A DNA stretch of 37,014 nt from an uncultured Veillonellaceae bacterium. GTDB lineage: Bacteria; Bacillota; Negativicutes; Veillonellales; Megasphaeraceae. This document shows, piece by piece, positions 1 through 8,431 of the stretch. Both the position numbers and the translations under genes were made by a program. The stretch covers positions 1 through 37,014 of the forward strand of contig UREG01000008.1 in the NCBI GenBank assembly GCA_900546795.1, written 5' to 3'. Below the pieces are notes generated by a model. The model searched no databases and was not told the origin of the DNA. It saw only the letters and a list, made by a program, of their open reading frames with translations. Position 1 is the stretch's first letter. The number at the start of each line of letters is the position of its first letter.

Positions 1-21
1 GTCTATCCGATGCGCCGCTTC

Positions 22-1314
22 TTAGAGTCCAAAACGAGCCATGATCGTGTCGACATGTTTCAGCGTTCTGGTCACGTCGAAACACGCGTCGATTTCTTCT
101 TCCGACAAGAACGCCCGCACGTCTTCATCAGCTTTCAGATCCGATTTGAAGTCTGCCCCTTCGAGCCAGCACCGCATAGCGTTTCTCTGTACCCAGCGGT
201 ACGCCTGTTCCCGAACCGCGCCTTTTTCTACCAGCGCCGTCAAGATCGTCGGGCTGAAAATCAAACCGCCGGTCAAATTCAGGTCTTTCATCATTTTTTC
301 TGGATATACAAGGAGTTTATCGATAACGCGGGTAAAGGTTTTAAGCATGTAATCGAGGGCAATCGTGCTGTCCGGCAAGATGACCCGTTCTACCGACGAA
401 TGGCTGATATCCCGTTCATGCCAGAGCGCTACGTCTTCCAGCGCCGCCTGGGCATGACCGCGGATCACACGAGCCAGTCCGCACATCCGTTCACACGTGA
501 TCGGGTTCCGTTTATGCGGCATAACCGAAGAGCCTTTTTGTTTCGGGCTGAAATATTCTTCCGCTTCCCGCACTTCCGTTCTCTGCAAATGCCGGATCTC
601 CGTCGCAAATTTATCAATGGAGCTTGCAATTACCGCCAACGTCGTCAAAAATTCCGCATGCCGATCGCGCTGCAGCGTCTGCGTAGAGATCGGAGACGGC
701 GCAATGCCCAATTTGCCGCATACATATTCTTCGACAAACGGATCGATATCCGCATACGTTCCGACTGCACCGGAAATCTTGCCTACCGCTACGGCTTCTT
801 TCGCCCGCTTCATTCGTTCAATATTCCGTTCTGTTTCCGCCAGCCACAGCGTCAGCTTCAGCCCAAACGTCGTCGCTTCCGCGTGAATGCCGTGCGTCCG
901 TCCGATCATCGGCGTGTATTTAAATTCGGCTGCCCGGCGGCGCAATACATCCCGGAACGCTTCCAAATCTGCCAGCAGAATATCGGACGCCTGTTTCATC
1001 ATATAACCGAGCGCCGTATCTTTTACGTCCGTCGACGTCAATCCCAAATGGATATATTTTCCTTCTTCGCCTACATGTTCTGCCAATGTCGACACAAAAG
1101 AAGCGATGTCATGATGCGTTTCCGCTTCGATTTCATGGATTCGCTCTACCGTAAAATCCGCTTTTTCCCGGATTGCCGCCGCCGCTTCTTTCGGGATTAC
1201 GCCCAGTTCTGCCTGCGCTTCACTGGCCAAAATCTCCACCTGCATCATGGTGTAAAATTCGTTGTATTCTGTCCAAATCTTACCCATTTCTTCTTTCGTA
1301 TACCGTTCTATCAT
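22..1314 (-). CDS. purB: Adenylosuccinate lyase PurB
   Basis: Cleaves adenylosuccinate to AMP and fumarate, and SAICAR to AICAR, in cytosolic purine synthesis. The 430-residue length is normal for the bacterial enzyme. The fumarase/aspartase superfamily signature GSSVMPHKRNP lies near residue 265 with its catalytic Ser on the mobile loop. The short motifs ETHHDI (about residue 66) and GRTHGIHAEA (about residue 139) supply the expected active-site His residues. The start is the ATG at 1314, preceded on the minus strand by TTGGAGGGATCGATAC. It lies 77 bp downstream of the oxidoreductase gene and has its own -10-like TATAAT. The stop is at 22, and nothing can be said of what follows because the window ends. 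Identity is very secure. Confidence 0.97.
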   Translation of the reverse strand: MIERYTKEEMGKIWTEYNEFYTMMQVEILASEAQAELGVIPKEAAAAIREKADFTVERIHEIEAETHHDIASFVSTLAEHVGEEGKYIHLGLTSTDVKDTALGYMMKQASDILLADLEAFRDVLRRRAAEFKYTPMIGRTHGIHAEATTFGLKLTLWLAETERNIERMKRAKEAVAVGKISGAVGTYADIDPFVEEYVCGKLGIAPSPISTQTLQRDRHAEFLTTLAVIASSIDKFATEIRHLQRTEVREAEEYFSPKQKGSSVMPHKRNPITCERMCGLARVIRGHAQAALEDVALWHERDISHSSVERVILPDSTIALDYMLKTFTRVIDKLLVYPEKMMKDLNLTGGLIFSPTILTALVEKGAVREQAYRWVQRNAMRCWLEGADFKSDLKADEDVRAFLSEEEIDACFDVTRTLKHVDTIMARFGL

Positions 1315-1360
1315 GTATCGATCCCTCCAACCGGCCTTTGCCGTCTTTTCTTTCTTTACT

Positions 1361-1366
1361 ATTATA
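1361..1366 (-). promoter_or_regulatory. -10 element candidate for purB
   Basis: A perfect TATAAT on the minus strand lies 47 bp upstream of the purB start in the 77-bp gap after the oxidoreductase gene. No convincing -35 is visible at the right distance: TTTTCC at an 18-bp spacing is poor. Read-through from upstream is also possible. Confidence 0.4.
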
Positions 1367-1391
1367 CTATGTTATCCCCTGTCAGGAAAAC

Positions 1392-2783
1392 CTATGCCCG
1401 CTGTTCCCGTTCCTGGATTTCTTCCGCTACCACTACGCCGGCGGCAGACGCCTGCACCAGCCCGCGGGTAATGCCCGCGCCGTCGCCGATGGCAAAGAAA
1501 TTCTCGATTTTTGTTTCCAGTTTCGGCGTCAGCTCCATGCGGCTGGAATAGAACTTGACTTCTACCCCATATAAAAGGGTGTGGCGGGAATTGGCTCCCG
1601 GCGCTACTTTGTCCAGCGCTTCAAACATTTCTTTGATATCCACTAAATGCCGGTAAGGCAGTACGAGCGACAGATCGCCGGGCGTCGCATTTTCCAGCGT
1701 CGGCTGCACCATGCCGCGGCGAATCCGTTCCGGCGTAGACCGCCGGCCGTCGAGCAAATCGCCCAGCCGCTGCACGATTACGCCGCCGCCCAGCAAATTG
1801 GCCAGCCGCGCAATATATTTGCCGTAGGCAATCGGTTCTTTGAACGGTTCGGTGAAGCTTTTGGATACCAAAAGCGCAAAGTTCGTGTTTTCACTTTTCG
1901 TATGCGCGTAGCTGTGTCCGTTGGCCGTGATCAGGCCGTCGTTGTTTTCCGCTACGACAAAACCGTACGGATTCATGCAGAACGTCCGAATCCGATCGTC
2001 AAAGGATTTGCTGAAATACACCAGCTTGGATTCATACACCACATTGGTAATATGCTCGAAAATTTCCGCTGCCGTTTCCACCCGCACGCCAATATCCACT
2101 GCGTTGGACGTCATGGGAAGGCCCAGTTTGCGCGCTTCTTCCGTAAACCATTCCGCCCCTTCCCGGCCCGGAGCCGCGACCAGATACCGGCAGGTATAGG
2201 TGTCGGCGCCAATGACGATGCCTTTGGCTTTATTATCTTCTACGAGTATATGATCAACCATCGTATCAAATATAAAATCTACTTTCCCTTCCAGGGAATC
2301 GCGCATATTCGTCAGGATCTCGCCGTTAACTTCCGTTCCCAAATGCCGAATCCGCGCAGGGATCAGGCTAAGATCCGCTGCGGCCGCCCGCCGTTTCAGT
2401 TCATGGATCTCATCTTTGTATTCGTCGCCGTATATCTTCCGGTCTGCACCGCCGAATTTGCTGTATATGGAATCGACATACAAAATACGGTCCATCAGCT
2501 CCCGCTTGCCCATGTATTCGTCCAGATTGCCGCCGTATTCCGTCGTCAGCGTCAATTTTCCGTCGCTGAACGCCCCGGCGCCGCCCCAGCCGCATACAAT
2601 ATTCCGAACTTTATCTTTTCTATCGGCATTCTTATTCAGTTTAGTAGCGATCCGCTCCCGAATATCCTGCCCTTTTTCTACCATCAAAATAGAGAGCCCT
2701 TTGTCCGCCAGTTCCAGTGCGGTAAAAATGCCGGCCGGACCGGCTCCGATAATGATAACGTCATAGGTTTTATTATGATTCAT
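1392..2783 (-). CDS. NAD(P)/FAD-dependent oxidoreductase (COG2509-type FAD dehydrogenase)
   Basis: A 463-residue flavoprotein. The N-terminal Rossmann fold shows the dinucleotide motif GAGPAG at residues 13-18, followed by the acidic strand end VEKG (residues 35-38). A conserved Cys/Gly-rich stretch, CGWGGAGAFSDGK, lies at residues 64-76. The C-terminal FAD-binding motif is AIGDGAG. This pattern and length match the uncharacterised FAD-dependent dehydrogenase family COG2509; the substrate is unknown. I start at 2783 because AAGGAGGATA stands 7-8 nt upstream; an in-frame ATG at 2855 would add 24 residues that run through a leader hairpin. It has its own promoter at 2870-2899, so it is probably not an obligatory part of the uptake operon upstream. 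Confidence 0.9.
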   Translation of the reverse strand: MNHNKTYDVIIIGAGPAGIFTALELADKGLSILMVEKGQDIRERIATKLNKNADRKDKVRNIVCGWGGAGAFSDGKLTLTTEYGGNLDEYMGKRELMDRILYVDSIYSKFGGADRKIYGDEYKDEIHELKRRAAAADLSLIPARIRHLGTEVNGEILTNMRDSLEGKVDFIFDTMVDHILVEDNKAKGIVIGADTYTCRYLVAAPGREGAEWFTEEARKLGLPMTSNAVDIGVRVETAAEIFEHITNVVYESKLVYFSKSFDDRIRTFCMNPYGFVVAENNDGLITANGHSYAHTKSENTNFALLVSKSFTEPFKEPIAYGKYIARLANLLGGGVIVQRLGDLLDGRRSTPERIRRGMVQPTLENATPGDLSLVLPYRHLVDIKEMFEALDKVAPGANSRHTLLYGVEVKFYSSRMELTPKLETKIENFFAIGDGAGITRGLVQASAAGVVVAEEIQEREQRA

Positions 2784-2801
2784 GAGGGTATATCCTCCTT
2801 C

Positions 2802-2836
2802 ATAAAAATACCCCAAACGGATTGCCATTTGGGGTG
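2802..2836 (-). terminator. Leader hairpin immediately before the oxidoreductase RBS (terminator or attenuator)
   Basis: On the minus strand, CCCCAAATGG, loop CAAT and CCGTTTGGGG form a 10-bp stem with one T-G pair, followed by TATTTTTAT and then the AAGGAGGATA ribosome binding site. It can end transcripts of the permease operon. However, it lies downstream of a good promoter (2870-2899), so it is also inside the 5' leader of the oxidoreductase mRNA. The U-tract is interrupted, so termination is probably partial. Confidence 0.6.
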
Positions 2837-2869
2837 AGATCACGAGAAAGCACATTCTTTCCCTGTCTT

Positions 2870-2899
2870 ATCTTACTATAGACGCGGAAATATTGTCAA
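2870..2899 (-). promoter_or_regulatory. Sigma-A promoter for the oxidoreductase gene
   Basis: A perfect minus-strand TTGACA (2894-2899) is followed by an 18-bp spacer and TAAGAT (2870-2875). The predicted start of transcription, near 2863, gives a leader of about 80 nt that contains the hairpin at 2802-2836. Confidence 0.6.
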
Positions 2900-2958
2900 C
2901 AAAAATCCGAATGTTTATTTCTCATACTATATAATCGTTCGACAAAATAAAACCAACC

Positions 2959-3993
2959 TTATTCCCCGCCAAATCCATATCGGCTTTTTAAAAGCAGCAA
3001 TATAAATACCGGTCCGCCAATGCTGGATACCAAGATGCCGATAGGGAGCTCCGTCCCTCTTATCACTATCCGGCATGCCAGATCGGCCCAAACCAAAAAC
3101 ACGGCTCCGCCAAGCGCCGCAAACGGAATCAGGGTTTTATGATTATTTCCCGTAATCATTCTTACGATATGCGGAATCAGCAAACCTAAAAATCCGATGA
3201 TGCCTGCGGAAAAAACAGCCGTTCCGACGAGCAGCGCCGTAACGCCTAAAAAGATATTTCGATGCCGCCTCAATTCATATCCCAGCGTAATGGCGCTTTC
3301 CTCGCCAATCAGCATGAGGTTCAATACGCGGGAGCGGGTCCAGAAAAAAAGAATACCGGCCCCCACTGCGGGATAAGCCAGCAGCAGCGTTTCCCAGGAT
3401 GCGCCGCTCAAACTTCCCATTAACCAATAGGTAATCGTTTGGATTCCTTCCATTGAGTTTGCAAAGTAGACAATACCGCCGGTAAGGGCTGAGCATACGG
3501 CGTTAAAGGCCATTCCTACCAGCAGCAGCTTTACAGCGCTCCCCCGCGGGGAGCCGCAAGACGCCGCGGTCACCAGCCAAGCGATGCACAATGCGCCCAA
3601 AAAAGCGGAAACACCTACTGCGTACATACCAAAATATTTTTCCAAACCGCCGAAAACGCCGATCGTAGCTCCCAGCGATGCGCCGGCAGATATCCCCAAA
3701 ATATATGGGTCAGCCAGAGGATTTTTTACAACCGCCTGCATCACGGTTCCGCTTACGGCAAGACCTGCGCCGACTGCAGCCGCCAGCAAGACCCGCGGCA
3801 GCCGCAGCAGCCAGACAATATCATGCACAGGATCAACGGTTCCATAAATAAATACGTGCGAGGTGAAAAATTCTTGAAAAATCGTCTGCCAAATTACCTT
3901 CCATTCCAGAGACACCGTACCGTAACAAAGCGCCGTAAGCATCGATATGAAAAGCAGCAAGAGCCCGCCGGCAAAAACAGCCAGCCATTTCAT
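2959..3993 (-). CDS. BtuC/FecD-family ABC transporter permease (corrinoid or iron-complex uptake)
   Basis: A 344-residue polytopic inner-membrane protein of the FecCD/BtuC family (type II ABC importers), with about ten predicted hydrophobic helices. Family hallmarks are clear: LPRVLLAAAVGAGLAVSG around residue 68, VKNPLADPYILGISAGAS around residue 90, and GLLIPHIVRM near residue 270, in the cytoplasmic loop that contacts the ATPase. Its start overlaps the stop of the preceding substrate-binding protein by ATGA, so the two are translationally coupled. It is the last gene of a riboswitch-led operon, which points to cobalamin or another corrinoid as substrate. No ATP-binding subunit follows: the next gene is an unrelated flavoprotein with its own promoter. 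Confidence 0.93.
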   Translation of the reverse strand: MKWLAVFAGGLLLLFISMLTALCYGTVSLEWKVIWQTIFQEFFTSHVFIYGTVDPVHDIVWLLRLPRVLLAAAVGAGLAVSGTVMQAVVKNPLADPYILGISAGASLGATIGVFGGLEKYFGMYAVGVSAFLGALCIAWLVTAASCGSPRGSAVKLLLVGMAFNAVCSALTGGIVYFANSMEGIQTITYWLMGSLSGASWETLLLAYPAVGAGILFFWTRSRVLNLMLIGEESAITLGYELRRHRNIFLGVTALLVGTAVFSAGIIGFLGLLIPHIVRMITGNNHKTLIPFAALGGAVFLVWADLACRIVIRGTELPIGILVSSIGGPVFILLLLKSRYGFGGE

Positions 3994-5000
3994 TTCTCCT
4001 CCCCCTCCCTTTCCGGCACTCGTTCTAACCCCTCCGCCAGAATGCGCAGTCCGTCTTTAGTATGAAATCCGCCGTTATAAATATAGGTCAGCGGCAGCGT
4101 ATATACCTGTTTTTGCTGTACTGCCCGCAAAGACGCATACGTTCGATCCTGCAGGAACCGTTCTTTGATGCCGATTTCCGGTTCCGTTTTATACAGCAGG
4201 AAAATAACATCGGGATCACTCATCAGAATTTCTTCTTTTGACGGCCGATTCGGCAGCGCCGCCATTTCTCCTCCCAAATGCCGCACCATATCGGCGGGCA
4301 GGCGGTTATTGCCGTAAGAACTGATGACCGTACCGTAAAAATCCAATATCATCACACGCGGTTTATGAGAACGGCGGGACATCGCTTCCTTTGTTTTTTC
4401 TATCGCCGCCTGCATTTCTTTTACATACCGCTGCGCCACTTCCTCTTGCTGAAAGATACGCCCCATATCCAGTATATAGCGATACTCGCCGTCCAAGGTC
4501 TCTTTTAAATATCCGTTTTTCCATTGCAGCGACATGTAGCAGGGCACGCTGCGCCGCAGCCAGAACTCCGTTGTCCCCAGCGACCATATCCCTCGGCCGG
4601 AAAAAGACGAATACCACCCTAAAATCAGGTCGGGCTGTAAATAAACGGCAGTTTCCTGATCAATTCCATGCGCTCCGTAATACGGAATTTGCGTTAAATC
4701 AGCGTATCCCGCTTCATCGTCGACCCGAATATAACGCCCTAATGCCGCCGTAATATATTCCGGCTTGGAAAAACGATACGCAGCTTCGATATTGTTCTGA
4801 TGATAGGCAATGATGCGCCGCGGCGGCGCAGGGACGGTTACCGTTGTTTCTCTTTTATGCGAATCGTAATTTTGCACCGCTGCAGGATAGCCGCTGCCCC
4901 CTTCCAAAACCGCGGCAGAACGCGGCGGCAGGTCCGTGCACCCGGCCGTCACGATCGCCGCCAGCCCAAGAAATCCCAGCCCTAATTTCCTATACATCAT
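3990..5000 (-). CDS. Lipoprotein substrate-binding protein of a BtuF/FecB-type ABC importer (second copy)
   Basis: A 336-residue periplasmic-side binding protein. The N-terminal signal ends in a lipobox (VTAGC) with the lipidated Cys at residue 21. The body follows the helical-backbone binding-protein plan of the FhuD/BtuF class: PRRIIAYHQNN near residue 60, QPDLILGWYSS near residue 123, and a second lobe with SDPDVIFLLYK and a C-terminal GGFHTKDGLRILAEGL. It begins 3 nt after the stop of the first binding protein and overlaps the permease start by 4 bp. No strong Shine-Dalgarno precedes it, so translational coupling is likely. MM at the start leaves a one-residue ambiguity (5000 or 4997). 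It is clearly diverged from its neighbour, suggesting a different ligand form or partner rather than a recent duplicate. Confidence 0.88.
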   Translation of the reverse strand: MMYRKLGLGFLGLAAIVTAGCTDLPPRSAAVLEGGSGYPAAVQNYDSHKRETTVTVPAPPRRIIAYHQNNIEAAYRFSKPEYITAALGRYIRVDDEAGYADLTQIPYYGAHGIDQETAVYLQPDLILGWYSSFSGRGIWSLGTTEFWLRRSVPCYMSLQWKNGYLKETLDGEYRYILDMGRIFQQEEVAQRYVKEMQAAIEKTKEAMSRRSHKPRVMILDFYGTVISSYGNNRLPADMVRHLGGEMAALPNRPSKEEILMSDPDVIFLLYKTEPEIGIKERFLQDRTYASLRAVQQKQVYTLPLTYIYNGGFHTKDGLRILAEGLERVPEREGEEK

Positions 5001-5003
5001 GCG

Positions 5004-6059
5004 CTATTGTCCGGAAAAATCCGGATACGTATGCCCGGATATATACGGCACATGCTGATATTCGGTCAGCCAAGTCCGGAACACTTCTTCCGGGTGAAGA
5101 TCTGGAAGTCTTTCCGGGTATAAAAATTTTGCAATATACATGGTGCCGACCAATTTGGAAGCGCCGCCATGCACATAATGGGACAGCAGCAGGATATGAT
5201 GGTTCTGTACCGCATCGATCGTATTCCAGCCCGGCCGGTTCACCAGCTCGTCTAAAATGGCGCGGTGTTCTTCCGGACTTGGCGGTTCATAGGTAGACGG
5301 CGTATTGACTGCCGATACTTTGACGATATATTCCGGGTTTCTGTCGATGATGCTTTCACTGTCCACGCTCACATTGACGGCATCTTTAAAAATATTATCC
5401 CCTCCGGCATACTCTACCATATGATAAAAATAGTCTCCGGGAACGGTGGTATTCCCCTCGCGGCGGTATTCAAAATATACCCGCTTCTTCTTTACCCCCT
5501 CCAACTGTCTGCGTATATACGCCAGCTGGCCATCAAAATAGGAAATCAGCTTCTCCGCTTCATTTTCTTTCCCGAAAATCGTTCCCATCAGCCGGGCATT
5601 TTTTGTAAAGGCATCGGTATAGTACGCATCGACTACGATCACCTTAATCCCAAACGGCGTCAGCTTTTCCTCCGCTTCCTGAACCGAGCCGTTTCCGGTA
5701 AGAATCAATACTTCCGGCGCCAGGTCGATGATTTTTTCATAATTTAATTCCCGCTGCCCTTTTCCGATGATCTGATCCCGTTTAAATACGCCGCGGAATC
5801 CAGTTTGGTCATTATAAATATTAAAATCAACGCCGATGATACAATCCAGCGCCCCTACTGCGTTGATCAGCTCTGCGTTGTATGCATTGGCCACCGCTGC
5901 CCGCTTTACCGGCTGCGGAATCTCCACCTGCCGCCCAATGCTGTCCGTAACCGTCTGCATGCCGCTGATCTGCCCGGCTTTCTCCGCTTCGTTTCCGCAG
6001 CCAAGCAAACACAGCGCCGCCAGCAGCAGAACCATTCCCCATATCCTCAAATAGCGCAT
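5004..6059 (-). CDS. Lipoprotein substrate-binding protein of a BtuF/FecB-type ABC importer (first copy)
   Basis: A 351-residue lipoprotein with the signal peptide ending LLGC (Cys21). The binding-protein fold begins with VTDSIGRQVEIPQPVKRA, the classic opening of iron-complex/cobalamin binding proteins. It continues with DLAPEVLILTGNG (first lobe) and DRNPEYIVKVS (second lobe). The ATG at 6059 is chosen because AGGAGAAAGGAAAGACG precedes it; an upstream in-frame ATG at 6104 would add 15 non-signal residues. The gene lies 71 bp downstream of the outer-membrane receptor in the same orientation and shares the riboswitch leader. The ligand is inferred as cobalamin or a related corrinoid from the riboswitch; sequence alone would equally allow a ferric siderophore or heme. 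Confidence 0.9.
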   Translation of the reverse strand: MRYLRIWGMVLLLAALCLLGCGNEAEKAGQISGMQTVTDSIGRQVEIPQPVKRAAVANAYNAELINAVGALDCIIGVDFNIYNDQTGFRGVFKRDQIIGKGQRELNYEKIIDLAPEVLILTGNGSVQEAEEKLTPFGIKVIVVDAYYTDAFTKNARLMGTIFGKENEAEKLISYFDGQLAYIRRQLEGVKKKRVYFEYRREGNTTVPGDYFYHMVEYAGGDNIFKDAVNVSVDSESIIDRNPEYIVKVSAVNTPSTYEPPSPEEHRAILDELVNRPGWNTIDAVQNHHILLLSHYVHGGASKLVGTMYIAKFLYPERLPDLHPEEVFRTWLTEYQHVPYISGHTYPDFSGQ

Positions 6060-6130
6060 CGTCTTTCCTTTCTCCTGACAGAGAAATCTGCTCCATTCTC
6101 TCATGAAGCAGAAGTTCCCTTCCTTATTTT

Positions 6131-8290
6131 TTATAATTCAAATGCCGCGGAAAGAACAAAGGTCCGCGGGTTGGACAGCATGATCGTGTCCACGCCGGAT
6201 TTTGCAATCCAGTAATTCTTATCGGTCACGTTATAGCACATCGCGCTCAGCGTAACCGGCGTATGGGAGATCTGCGTTTTGTATTTAATCCCCAAATCAA
6301 AGGTCAAATGAGCCGGAACTTTAAACTTTTCATTATTCAATGACGCCGTTCCCACATACATGGCTCTGCCCAGTACGGAGAACCGGTCGTTCGCCTTATA
6401 TTCCAGGCCTACGACGCCGCTCCATTCCGATGTGCCGGCAACTTTTTTCCCATCATTGACGCCCAGCTTCGTTTTCTCCTGCACCGCATCCAAATACATG
6501 ACGCCGCCCATGATATTCCATTTATCGGTCAGCGCGCCATAGGCGGACAGTTCAACGCCTTTATATTTCGCTTTGCCGTCCTGCTGCAAGTAGAATTTAT
6601 CTTCCTCTGCAGACGCTACGTCAATATTGCTGTCCTGCGTAATTTCAAACGCCGTCAGGCTGGCCAGCACATTGCCGACTTCCCATTTCACGCCGATTTC
6701 ATTTTGCGTCGTTTTAGCAGGCGATATAATTTCACCGGCATTCAGATAGCTGCTGCCTACCACCGTTCCTTTGTCAAACGATTCGGAATGGCTGGCATGC
6801 AGCGCCAATCTGTCATTGGGTTTATAAACCAAGCCAAATACCGGACTGGTTCCATCTGTCTTCGTTTTGGAAGACGTCCCCTGCGGATAGCTGTAGGCTT
6901 CATTAGACACATACTGCTTATTGACGCCCACCAGCAGCTGCGCTTTGCCATATTCCATGGTATCCATTACTTTCCAGCTCCAATATTGGCTCTTAGCGGC
7001 AATCTGCGGAGATATGCTGGGAATATCGCCAATGATCCCCGGTTTTACACCGGTATAAATGTTTCCGCCCGGCGTAGAAAAAAGATTGCTTCCATTGCCG
7101 CCGGGAAGACCATTGTAATTATTGTACCAGGCTTTATCTACAGCCAAAACAACCTGATGCGTTACGTCCCCAGTCGCAAAGCTTCCTTTTGCCCCGATCT
7201 GTCCGGAATAACTGGTAATGTTAAGAGGCCGGCTCCAGTTTGTATTTTCGCCCGACCAATCTCCATTGTTATTGATGATCGTATATTTACTGCTCGTAGA
7301 GTTGACATTGTGGAACAAATCGTACCGCGTATACCCGCCGTTAAAGAATACAGACCAGTCTTCCGTTACTTTCTGCTCATGGTTCAGTGTGGCAATCCAT
7401 TGGTCATATTCCAAATACTGGCCGGGAAAACTAAAGTTCGTATCCGAGTCCGGCGCGTCCGGCATTACGGTTACCTTGTTGCCTAATCCAAACCAGCGCA
7501 GGCCGCCTTCATGCTTCGTATAACGATAGCCCAGCAGTAAATTCGACGTGCTATTGTTATTTTTATGATCTACGTTGATAAAAATATTTCTTTGCGTCAG
7601 CTTTTCTCCGGAAATCGCCAGTTCTCCGTCCTGGTTCATCGCGTTGACCCGAATTCCCCATTCTTTTTCATCGCCAAACCGCTTGCTGATATCCAGCTGT
7701 TCCGTAAAAGCGCTGCTGCCGGAAAATCCCTGGGTATATTCCGTAATGTCTTCCTCTCCGGCACGTTTGGAAATCAGGTTTACCGTACCGCCGGCAGACT
7801 GCGAAGGCGTCGCCGCATTGATCGTCATATTCGGCCCGCTCGTTACTTCTACTTTTTCAATGAAGTTTACCGGCAGGTTATTCTGCGCAAATAAGCCCGG
7901 CACCCCATTTAAATACATCTGATAGCCGTTCAAATTCAAACCGCGAATGGAAAAGTCATTGTACATCGTACTGCTGCTCGTCCGTACCGACGGGTCATTG
8001 ATCAGGATGCTGCTGATCGGCTGGGAAGGATCGCTATAGTCTTCAATCGTTTTTTCTGTAAGCGTTACCGTCGTAAACGGATTGTCCATCACGTCTTTTT
8101 CTCCCAGTAAATTACCGGCGGACGACCGCGCCACATTCCCTCCGTAATATGCGTCGCCTTCTCCTTCTACCGTAATTCCATCCAGCGTATACGACGGAAC
8201 GGCCTCCTCACCGGCAGCCCAGCCGTTTACGCTGCCTGCGCCAAGCAGCACGCACACTGCCAGCCAGGCTTTCATTCCTTTTCCTCTCAT
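6131..8290 (-). CDS. TonB-dependent outer-membrane receptor under cobalamin-riboswitch control
   Basis: A 719-residue outer-membrane transporter. A signal peptide (residues 1 to about 25, ending NGWAAGE) is followed by a TonB-box-like YTLDGITVEGEG. The plug domain contains LINDPSVRT and FSIRGLNLNGYQMYLNG, and a long C-terminal beta-barrel ends in ...FVLSAAFEL. The plug resembles the FhuA/FpvA siderophore-receptor class, whereas the leader is a cobalamin riboswitch. I therefore call it a probable corrinoid receptor (BtuB role) with siderophore-receptor ancestry; the ligand is inference. The start at 8290 has AGGTGAAGAG just upstream. The frame stays open back to 8500, but that stretch is the riboswitch and terminator, not coding sequence. 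It is the first gene of the operon with two binding proteins and a permease. Confidence 0.92.
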   Translation of the reverse strand: MRGKGMKAWLAVCVLLGAGSVNGWAAGEEAVPSYTLDGITVEGEGDAYYGGNVARSSAGNLLGEKDVMDNPFTTVTLTEKTIEDYSDPSQPISSILINDPSVRTSSSTMYNDFSIRGLNLNGYQMYLNGVPGLFAQNNLPVNFIEKVEVTSGPNMTINAATPSQSAGGTVNLISKRAGEEDITEYTQGFSGSSAFTEQLDISKRFGDEKEWGIRVNAMNQDGELAISGEKLTQRNIFINVDHKNNNSTSNLLLGYRYTKHEGGLRWFGLGNKVTVMPDAPDSDTNFSFPGQYLEYDQWIATLNHEQKVTEDWSVFFNGGYTRYDLFHNVNSTSSKYTIINNNGDWSGENTNWSRPLNITSYSGQIGAKGSFATGDVTHQVVLAVDKAWYNNYNGLPGGNGSNLFSTPGGNIYTGVKPGIIGDIPSISPQIAAKSQYWSWKVMDTMEYGKAQLLVGVNKQYVSNEAYSYPQGTSSKTKTDGTSPVFGLVYKPNDRLALHASHSESFDKGTVVGSSYLNAGEIISPAKTTQNEIGVKWEVGNVLASLTAFEITQDSNIDVASAEEDKFYLQQDGKAKYKGVELSAYGALTDKWNIMGGVMYLDAVQEKTKLGVNDGKKVAGTSEWSGVVGLEYKANDRFSVLGRAMYVGTASLNNEKFKVPAHLTFDLGIKYKTQISHTPVTLSAMCYNVTDKNYWIAKSGVDTIMLSNPRTFVLSAAFEL

Positions 8291-8350
8291 TCTCTTCACC
8301 TCATACCTCGTGTTTATTTCTTTTACTCCCGGCGCAGTCCTATCACCGGA

Positions 8351-8388
8351 AAATAAAAAACGTCTTTTTGCGGTAAGACAAAAAGACG
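8351..8388 (-). terminator. Expression-platform terminator of the cobalamin riboswitch
   Basis: On the minus strand CGTCTTTTTG and CAAAAAGACG form a perfect 10-bp stem around TCTTACCG, followed by TTTTTTATTT. It lies between the B12 aptamer and the receptor start. The left edge GCGTCTT (8383-8389) can instead pair with AAGACGC, present upstream on the same strand (8432-8438). This gives a mutually exclusive antiterminator, the usual logic of a transcriptional OFF switch. Confidence 0.85.
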
Positions 8389-8431
8389 CGATATATACAC
8401 AAAAATGCATGAGATATACGTATGCTATCAT

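Noticed and set aside
10..1551. Long plus-strand open frame opposite purB and the flavoprotein gene
   Set aside because: It is rich in Arg, Phe and His, with no domain, RBS or codon logic, and lies wholly antisense to purB, which is certain.
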